A DNA stretch of 64,000 nucleotides. Source: Flaccisagitta enflata. Lineage: Eukaryota; Chaetognatha; Sagittoidea; Aphragmophora. This document shows, in pieces, positions 48,866-64,000 of the stretch. A program made the position numbers and the translations under genes. Under the pieces are notes generated by a model. The model searched no databases and had not been told where the DNA came from. It saw nothing but the letters and a program-made list of their open reading frames with translations. The DNA lies in the NCBI GenBank assembly GCA_965153355.1, contig OZ231128.1, positions 38,688,001-38,752,000 on the forward strand. The letters run 5' to 3'. Each line of letters opens with the position of its first letter. Within the stretch, counting starts at the first letter, position 1.

Positions 48866-49132
48866 CCAATACAATATCGGTACAATATCGATACAATGTT
48901 GATACAATATTGATACAATATCTTTGAAATATTCATACAATGTTGATACGGGATCAATACAATATCAATTCGATATTGATACGATATCGATACAATGTCA
49001 ATATTTATTCATCACGATATTCAACACCCAATACTGACTACTTTCCTAAAGATCACTAATTAAAGTCTAGATACAACTTATTTGACCTTAAAATACACTA
49101 AAAGGTAAAAATTTAAGAATGTTGAAGAGGGG

Positions 49133-49402
49133 ACTCACTGATGGACCGACCAACAGAGCAAGGTGTACAGTCGCATGCACGCTACTAAATAGTGTATCAC
49201 CTATGGTTATCTCATGCAAAATTTCAGCACTCTGAGTCTTGTAGTTTACCTATTACATCAGGATAAAGTAAAGAACCATTATTTGCTTTACAGCTGTTTA
49301 GTCGTGGACCCATACTGTGTTTGTCAGTTGGTCGGTCACATTTTTGGCATTACTGCCCCTGCCCATCCATCCGCGACTGAGGGGGAATGTAGACAGCCTT
49401 GT
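49133..49402. mobile_element. Two facing composite fragments
   Basis: Reverse fragment 49133-49190 (GGACCGACC ... AGTCGCATGCACGCTACTAA). Forward copy 49297-49402 (TTTAGTCGTGGACCCATACT ... CATCCGCGACTGAGGGGGAA ... GCCTTGTT). Confidence 0.7.
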
Positions 49403-49997
49403 TATTTCAGATATTGATGGTGGTCTATTCCTTAAAACCTTCTTTAACTTCTATCCTAAATGCTTTGAGCTAAAATTGGGATTGGTCTCAAATTGAAGAT
49501 TTTTTTGTAGGAGATCAAAGTAGATTTAAGAACAAAGCATTAGCATTAGATGCTGTATGTTTAACAAGTTTCATTTTTTTCCATGAATTTTCATATTTCA
49601 CTTAAGCATTATTCTTTTTTAGTACAATATCATAGAATTATACAAGACGTAGCAAAAAAAAAAAAATAGATTTAAAAATGATAATGATTTGAATTGGGAT
49701 CAATTTCAAATTAATATTCATTTGATTCTTATAAGATTTTACAGGCCAAACTGCTAAATTTCTTATAAAAATCACAATTTTAGGAGAAAATTCCGGTTGT
49801 TTTGAAACTATGTAAAAGCCAAACTACTTGACCCTGAGCACCGAAATTTTGCATAAAACAACCGTAACTAACATACAATGAGAATAATTCCGAATTTGTA
49901 GGTGTGAGCAACTCATGTCCCACAATTTTAGTCATGGTGGTGCTACAACTGTAGATACTTTATTACTAGTGGTGAGAAATGATTAAAATCTTGAACA
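49403..49997. other. No gene seen
   Basis: A/T-rich, no supported feature. Confidence 0.5.
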
Positions 49998-50007
49998 TTA
50001 GATATAT

Positions 50008-50637
50008 TAACAGCTCTCAGAAATATATAGAAATTATCATTTCTTCTTGTCCATTTTAAAATAGACCAATATTGACCTGAGGAATCAACTCAGACCGTTA
50101 AAAATGCTCTCAGGTCAATTTTTCGATCCCCATGGCCTAAGGTTCTTAGGTCAAAAACCAAATAAGGTCAAATTTTCAAAATTTGAAATGTGCATATCTG
50201 ATTGCAGATTCAGAATCTTTGTAAAAAACTGTGTGTTGAAAGTGCCTTCTTTTTTTAAAAATTCTGACCGGAAAACTTTCAAAATTGATATTTTAGGTTA
50301 AAATTAGCGAAATTTTAAACAAAAGCGCAATTCTTACTCTTTTTATACCTTTAACGGCAAATTTGACAATGTCCTAGTTAGAATTTTGAAAAAAGGAAGA
50401 CACTTTTAACAGGCAGTTTTTTACAAGGATTCTGAATCTGCAATCAAATATGTATATTTCCCATTTTGAAAATTTGACCTTATATGGTTTTTGACCTGAG
50501 AACCTTAGGCCATGGGGATCGAAAAATTGACCTGAGAAAATTTCTGATAGTCTGAGTGGATTCCCCACCTCAATATTGGTCTAGTCTCAAATGGACGATA
50601 GCAAGTCATGATTTTTGTTAATTTCTGAGAGCTGTTA
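50008..50637. mobile_element. Mutator-like foldback element, 630 bp, 10-bp TSD
   Basis: TTAGATATAT at 49998-50007 and 50638-50647. The arms, about 270 bp long, start TAACAGCTCTCAGAAAT on both sides and stay alignable through TTTTTCGATCCCCATGGCCT and GATTGCAGATTCAGAATC. Long inverted arms with a 9-10 bp duplication are typical of Mutator-like elements. No transposase. Confidence 0.85.
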
Positions 50638-50647
50638 TTAGATATAT

Positions 50648-51426
50648 GTCATGTGCTACGCGACTCTACAACTCACTTTGTTGGTCAGTCGGTTGCCTCG
50701 AGGCTCAAATCCCGGCCTCAAGGCCAAAATCCCATCCTCAAGGCTCAAATACCACCCTCAGAAAGCTCAAATCCCAGCCTTGAGGCTCAAATTCCAGCCT
50801 TGAGCCTCAAATCCTAGCCTCGAGACTCAAATCCCAGCCTCCAGGCTCCAATCCCAGCCTCCAGGCTCCAATCCCAGCCTCCAAGCTCCAATCTCAGCCT
50901 CCAGGCTCAAATCCCAGCCTCCGGGCTCAAATCAGAGCCTCCAGGCTCAAATCCCAACCTCGAAGCTCAAATCCCAGCCTCCAGGCTTTCATCCCAGCCT
51001 CAAGGCTCAAATCCCAGCCCCCAGGCTCAAATTCCAGCCTCCAGGCTCAAATCCCAGCCTCCAGGCTCAAATCCCAGCCTCCAGGCTCAAATCCCAGCCT
51101 CCAGGCTCAAATCCCAGCCTCCAGGCTCAAATTCCAGCGTCGAGGTTCGTACGCACGAACGGACGGACGGACGGACAAACGAAAGTCCCCCTGTGTTTTA
51201 CAGGACATCGTCCCCTTTGGGGCCGCTGCCCTGCTACCCATCACCTACAATTACCAACATACGAAGCAGGGCAACGGGTATCGCTGACCAAATATTGCCC
51301 TTGGGCGACTGGTTATTTTTTTGTGGTCTTTGGCCTCACTGCTCCTGCCCAAATGATAAAGTGACCTCAAATAGAGCTCCTGCCCACCCACACGCAACTG
51401 GGGAAGCCGTGTATCCGGCCTTGTTC
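50648..51426 (+). mobile_element. Full-length composite element with 20-bp minisatellite
   Basis: Has the outer left end (TGCTACGCGACTCTACAACT), GGTCAGTCGG, a 20-bp minisatellite (CCAGGCTCAAATCCCAGCCT, 50700-51140), GGACGGACGG units, the right core arm (CCCCTGTGTTTTACAGGACA ... GGGCCGCTGCCC), the core tail (GCAGGGCAACGGGTATCGCT) and the outer right end (ACACGCAACTGGGGAAGCCG ... GGCCTTGTT). It ties core and outer ends into one element. Confidence 0.85.
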
Positions 51427-51655
51427 TGGTTTAACAGTGGCCAAAAAAAAAAACCGGACGCTTAGTTTTTCATAATTGACTGAATGCTACACATATTTTT
51501 CTCTTCAAATCCATGAGCATTTTAAAGAGCTTCAAAAATTCTACAAATCTAGACCAAGCAGAAACTTCTAGCTTAAGTCGTTTTAAAATGACATAAGATT
51601 GAAATTCAACACCCATTTTCTTAAAAGCAAATTCCTGTGTCTCACAATAAGACAC

Positions 51656-53379
51656 TTTTTAAACGCGTGCACGCGACTCTATAACCCGCTCTGTCGGTCC
51701 GTCGGTCGGTCGGTCGGTCGGTCCGTCCGTCCGTCCGTAACACTTTGCTTTTTTTTGTCGTTTTACGTCATTTTAGGGTAGTCTATGTCATTTTAAGTCA
51801 TTTTAAGTCATTTTAAGTCATTTCTAGTCATTTTCAGTTAATTTTAGTCACTTAAGTCATTTTGTCATTTTTTGTCATTTTTGTCATTTTATGTTATTAT
51901 AAGTCATTTTAAGTCATTCTTAGTCATTCTAAGTTATTTTAAGTCATTCTAAGTCATTACAAGTCATTCTAAGTCATTCTAAGTCATTCTAAGTTATTTT
52001 TTGGCTTTTGAAGTTTTTGGTAACACTTTGCTTTTTTGCGTCATTTTTGGTCAATTTGGGTCGTCTGGAGTTATTTTGAGTCATTTTTTTGTTGTTTTTG
52101 GTCATTTTTGGTTGCTTTTGGTCATTTTTGGTTGCTTTTAGCCATTCTTGGTCATTTTTGATCATTTATGTCACTTTGTTCATTTAAGTCATTTGTGTCA
52201 ATTATGGGCATTTTAAATATTTTAAAGTCTTTTTAAGTCATTTTGGAACATTTCAGGTCATTTTTGATCATTTAACATAGTTTTTTGATTTTTGGTTTTT
52301 TTGGTTTTTGGTTTTTTGGTTTTTTGGTTTTGGGTTTTTGGGTTTTTGGGGTTTTTTTTTTTTTTTTTTTTTTTTGGTCATTTATGTTTTTTGGTATGTT
52401 ATGGTCATTTATGTTTTTTGGTATGTTTTTGTCATATATGTCATTTCAAGTCTGCTGGTTTAAGTCTGCTGGTTTAAGTCTGCTGGTTTGAGTCTGCTGG
52501 TTTGAGTCTGCTGTTTTAAGTCTGCTGTTTTAAGTCTGCTGCTTTAAGTCTGCTGGTTTAAGTCCGCTGGTTTAAGTCCGCTGGTTTAAGTTCGCTGGTT
52601 TAAGTTGGCTGGTTTAGGTCAGCTGGTTTAAGTCGGCTGATTTAGGTCTGCTGGTTAAGGTCTGCTGGTTTAGGTCTGCTGGTTTAAGTCTGCTGGTTTA
52701 AGTTGGCTGGTTTAAGTTGGCTGGTTTAAGTTGGCTGGTTTAAGTCAGCTGGTTTAAGTCTGCTGGTTTAAGTCTGCTGGTTTAAGTCAGCTGGTTTAAG
52801 TCTGCTGGTTTAGATCTGCTGGTTTTAGTCTTCTTGTTTAAGTCAGCTGGTTTAAGTCTGCTGGTTTAGGTCTGCTGGTTTAAGTCTGCTGGTTTAAGTC
52901 TGCTGGTTTAAGTCTGCTGGTTTAAGTCTGCTGGTTTGGGTCTGGTTTAAGTCAGGTTTAAGTCTGGTTTAAGTCTGGTTTAGGTCTGGTTTAAGTCTGG
53001 TTTAAGTCTGGTTTGAGTCTGGTTTGAGTCTGGTTTAAGTCTGGTTTGAGTATGGCTTGAGTCTGGTTTAAGTCTGGTTAAAGTCTGGTAAAAGTCTGGT
53101 TTAAGTCTGGTTCATGTCTGATTTATGTCCAGTTTAGGTCTGGTTTAGATCTGGTTTATGTCTGGTTTAGGTCTGGTTTAGGTCTGGTTTTGGTCTGGTT
53201 TAGGTCTGGTTTAATTCTGGTTTGAGTCTGGTTTGAGCCTGGTTTGAGTCTGGTTTGAATCTGGTTTGGTTCTGGTTTGGGTCTGGTTTAAGTCTGATTT
53301 TCGATAAAAAGATAAAATAAGGAGTCAGGTCCGTTCAGTCATTTTGTCCTGCACGCGACTTATAGGTGTTGGCCTTGTT
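51656..53379 (+). mobile_element. Composite element, 1.7 kb, with serial minisatellites
   Basis: The left end has CGCGTGCACGCGACTCTATA and GGTCGGTCGG units. Then GTCATTTTAA units (10 bp, 51770-52270), AAGTCTGCTGGTTT units (14 bp, 52440-52940) and AAGTCTGGTTT units (11 bp, 52940-53300). It ends CTGCACGCGACTTATAGG and GGCCTTG. All 1.5 kb of tandem repeat lies strictly between the element's ends. Confidence 0.85.
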
Positions 53380-54019
53380 GTTTCACACATTCTGTAGGAT
53401 AAAGAAATCAAATAAATGGAACGAAATTGTAAGCAAAATTGAAGTATTTTGAATTCTCTACAAGATGGAATCAAGCAGAAATCATGATTCTTATTCGTTT
53501 TCAAGCTACAGTGGGAACCCGATTTAACGTCCTTGAAGGGACCAGGGTATTTTGGACGTTAAATCCGAGTGTTGTTAAATCGAATTTAAAATTTCTTCCA
53601 TTTTATTTTTTCTTATTTTTTTGCCAACTTTATTTAAGAAAAAAATCATTGAAAGTATAAGCCTATATATTCAAAAATAATTTGAAGAAAATTAAAAGAT
53701 AAAAGAAACAATTAAAGGGTATTATAAAATCAATGTAACTGATGATAGATAACAATGCAATTTTAGCAATAATATAGCTGCTGTCATAACAAGCAATAAA
53801 ACATAGATAATAGCAATTCGAAATAGCAGTCAAAAATTTGGAAAAATAATAGTGGCAATTAAAGAAATCACACTGTACTTTAATAGGCGGGTGGAAGGAT
53901 TGTATAGGATGAATAAAAAAACTTCAGTGATTCGTAGGTTGAAAAAAAAATGTAATGATAGATTGAAGGTGCAAACACGATTATTTCAGTGAAAATGTTT
54001 CCATGGCAGAGAGATGTAT

Positions 54020-54260
54020 AACAAGGTCATTAGACCTAAGTCGCGTGCGTCGGCCCTTTCAAAAAAAGTCAAGCAGACAGGCAGACAAACAATTTTTTTT
54101 TCAAAAAGAGATTTGAAATGGCCATTTACTCCACGAAGTTTCTTTTCTACCATTCAGAGACATAAAAACGCTTTAAAAAGCCTTTAAAACAGTTTTGAGA
54201 TGGATGGACCAACCGACCGACGAAAAGTGGCTATTAGAGTCGCGTAGCACGCGACTAAAA
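54020..54260 (-). mobile_element. Composite element, reverse, innermost of a three-level nest
   Basis: AACAAGGTCATTAGACCTAA ... GGACCAACCGACCGACG ... AGTCGCGTAGCACGCGACTA. Confidence 0.8.
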
Positions 54261-54458
54261 ATTCTCTTGTTGCACATTCTCAAGCTTAGTGGATTAAGCC
54301 TGCGGTTCACGAACTCGAATGAGAGCCTCAGAGGTTGACATCGATTGTATACTTCAGATGTTTCATCATCTGACTCATGATTCTGGTCCTCGACTCCTCG
54401 CCCTTAGCGGCGTAGATTAAATCGTCGGCATTCTTTTTTTTTTGAAAAAAATCGTATG

Positions 54459-54559
<101 letters not shown>

Positions 54560-55252
54560 GTATTGTTACCATATCGAAGCATATACTGTAGTGCATCGTT
54601 CTCATACGGGAGGCCTCACTGCCCAAGTTTGGGGTCGAAAGTCTTTCGGGTCAGAGGGTCGATAAATCGGAAGAAAGTGGTCATTGGGACTAAAAATTTT
54701 GGACGATAAATGGGGTTTGGACGTCGAATCAGGTGACGATGAATCGGAAGAAATTAACACTACAAAAGCCTTTGAAAATTCGGGACCTGACAATCTATGA
54801 CGAAGAATCCGAAATGACGTTGAATAGGGTGACGAAAAGGCAGTAGCCCACTGTATATCAATTCAAAGATACTTACTCTCAAAAGATTGACACCAGATTC
54901 GAGATTTTTGAGTAGTTATCTTTAAAGCATCATAACTTCTAAAGTTTTGAAGCTACAATGTTCTGTGAGAGCTCAAATGAAAGATTTTTCGAAGCTCTTT
55001 GAAACCGTCATAGATTTTAAGGGTTTATCTTTTTTAGTTACTGAGAAATCCTTGCTCAAAAAACAGCGTCCGGTTTTTTTTTTTTTTGCCACTGTTATTC
55101 CACATATATTTCTATATCTTGCCCCAATTTGGTTTCTTATCTTTTAACTTAATCATGCCTTGACCACTTTGAAGCAACACCTATGTATCAATGTTTCCAT
55201 AACTTTGGATTAAATTTTGAAAACCTTCAAAATTAAAAAACTTTTATAAGCT

Positions 55253-55830
55253 TTTTAGTTGCATGCTACATGACTCAACACCATGCTATATCGGTTGGTT
55301 GGTCGGTCGGTTGGTTGGTTGGTCGGTCCCCTTTTTGGGCAGCAGCCCCAAAGGGCCGATGTCCTGTAGGACACAGGGGGGAATTTCGAGACGTCCGTCC
55401 CGCCCCTTGGCCAATAGAGATTGAAGTCTGCAGTCTCAGGCCTGATTTTGGCCATCTGAGCCCTCAAATAAGCCCTTTCAGACCTCAATTTAGCCCTTGA
55501 GAGCTCAGATCAGTTCTCCAGACCTCATATCTGCCCTCAAGACCTCAAATTAGCCCTCCAGACCTCAAATCTGCCCTCCAGGCCTCAAATCAACTCTTCA
55601 GACCTCAAATTTGTCCATTAGGCCTCATGCCTGCCCCTCAAGCCTCAAATCTGGTCTTTTGGACTAAATTCTGCCATCCCGACTTCAAATCCGCCTCAGG
55701 ACGTCTTGAAATTTACCCCTGTGTCCTGCTCCCACTCCACTAATTCACTTGATCACTCCAAGCAGGGCTTTGGATACCGCTGACCATGTGCGATCCTTTT
55801 GGGTTATTTGTTGTGGTGAAACACGGCGGA
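55253..55830 (+). mobile_element. Long composite element with ~20-bp minisatellite
   Basis: TTTTTAGTTGCATGCTACAT, GGTCGGTTGG units, the left core arm (GGGCAGCAGCCCCAAAGGG), a GACCTCAAATCTGCCCTCCA minisatellite (55430-55690), a short right arm and the core tail (AAGCAGGGCTTTGGATACCG). The outer right end is not recognisable. Confidence 0.75.
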
Positions 55831-56388
55831 GGCAACTGTCGAGAAAAGGGGTGACACGTAGGATTTGAGCTGGTAGATCCCCAAGAAAATGCCTTGCCGG
55901 TTAGGTTGGCTATCTGAAGGGTAAATTTGGCCCAAAATGGTCTTACATATACAAATACAAAGGCAGCCATACGGATTACGGAAATTAAAACGTATCTCGA
56001 ATATGTCAATTAGACTATGTTTCGACAAATATTTCAATAGGGACAAGGCCAAAAGGTGCACCGTGTGAATTGCTTTGCTGAAGCTGACCAACCAACCGAC
56101 TGACCGACCGACGGATCAACAGATACAGGCAGTTACAGAGGTGCGTCGGCGCAACTAAATACGGAAAGATGGTTGAGAAGAGAGTTAGAGAAAGAGAATA
56201 AAAACGACCTTCGCCGTTTTATTTGTCGATTTCTTATCTATTCTTTTGAATGCGGGTTATCTATTCTTTTGAATGCGGGTTGATAACACGGGTTGTGTTT
56301 TTAAGTACAACTTGCAAATGATTAGCAACGATCAAGTACATGGTAGTATTATTGGGCCAATATTGATCATTGATAAAGCTCTTACCAA
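55831..56388. mobile_element. Composite fragment (56043-56158) in otherwise featureless DNA
   Basis: A reverse copy at 56043-56158 runs CAAGGCCAAAAGGTGCACCG to GTGCGTCGGCGCAACTAAAT, with CCGACCGACGG units inside. Nothing was recognised in 55831-56042 or 56159-56388. Confidence 0.65.
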
Positions 56389-56477
56389 AGGGGTTGTCGC
56401 ATTGGTCGTATCATCTAGGTATCATCGAGATATTCCCTATGTAATATCTCGATAATTTATCCAATGCGACAACCCCT
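56389..56477. mobile_element. 89-bp palindromic MITE, copy 1
   Basis: AGGGGTTGTCGCATTGG at the left and its exact complement at the right. The whole element pairs with itself. It lies 190 bp upstream of the second gene's start codon. Confidence 0.88.
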
Positions 56478-56669
56478 AAAGAGGTTGCATAATCAAAATA
56501 ACCTAACTCAACCATTGTGTTTCTTATTTTAGCCAGTTTCAAGAATTTCAGTACCGTTGCGTGCACTCAATAAAAAAAGCAGAGTTTTGGCATCACCTTC
56601 GCATGAGCGAAAAATAACATTCTACGTGTGAACTTTTGTGCTTCCAAAGCACGTGAAACTAACCCAAAA
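56478..56669 (+). promoter_or_regulatory. Presumed 5' UTR/promoter of the receptor-like gene
   Basis: AATAAAAAAAG at 56568 is TATA-like and sits about 100 bp before the ATG at 56670 (AAAAATGCC, with A at -3). No other signal recognised. Confidence 0.3.

Positions 56670-64000
<7,331 letters not shown>

Larger units (their letters stand above)
48005..49040. repeat. GATACAATATC-type minisatellite split by a hAT insertion
   Basis: Units of about 10-12 bp (CGATACAATATC, GATATCGATAC) at 48010-48098 and 48866-49030. They are partly self-complementary and interrupted by the element at 48099-48865. Confidence 0.85.

Noticed and set aside
50690-51150. Regular 20-bp repeats resembling a CRISPR array
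   Set aside because: The units abut with no spacers, and the genome is an animal's. It is a minisatellite inside a mobile element.

Overview
The window is nuclear DNA of an animal. It has genes split by introns with GT/AG borders, very long dinucleotide and tetranucleotide tracts, and dense nested DNA transposons. One gene is an NR4A/HR38 nuclear receptor, so the organism is a bilaterian. The NR4A core reads closest to protostome (invertebrate) HR38, but the species cannot be named from this sequence. Summing the tracts listed here, simple repeats fill roughly a tenth of the window.

Layout. 1-8.6 kb: no gene; simple repeats, minisatellites and decayed repeats. 9.38-42.77 kb, plus strand: a complete NR4A (HR38) gene. 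I read it as nine coding exons and 1262 residues: a long homopolymer-rich N-terminal domain, a two-finger DNA-binding domain with the conserved intron after the FFK residues, the A-box, and a ligand-binding domain carrying an unusual Ser/Thr-rich insertion. Intron 3 (18 kb) and intron 7 (5.8 kb) hold most of the repeats. 42.8-56.4 kb: gene-free, a stack of transposons nested up to three deep. 56.67-64.0 kb, plus strand: the first five exons of a second gene, open at the window edge. It encodes a secreted-then-membrane protein: signal peptide, two discoidin-like domains, EGF-like repeats, Ig-like modules and about ten hydrophobic segments. I do not recognise this combination as a known family, and it is the best candidate for something undescribed.

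Mobile elements. The commonest repeat is a modular element (over 20 pieces, both strands). Its left end is a hairpin (AGTCGCGTGCACGCGACT type) and is followed by GTCG/CCGT tetranucleotides. Its right end reads ...CGCGACTGGGGTAGCCG through GGCCTTG. Long copies carry a core of inverted arms around a different minisatellite in each copy. The plan resembles non-autonomous Helentron/HINE elements (DINE-1, pearl). Other elements were bounded by their own target-site duplications: two hAT-like elements (8 bp), two with CTC...GCCAA-type ends and 8-bp duplications, one Mutator-like (10 bp), several TA-flanked Tc1/mariner-like elements of about 600 bp, and three 89-bp palindromic MITEs around the second gene.

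The two genes show no evident functional link. NR4A is a nuclear transcription factor, and the second protein should sit at the cell surface.
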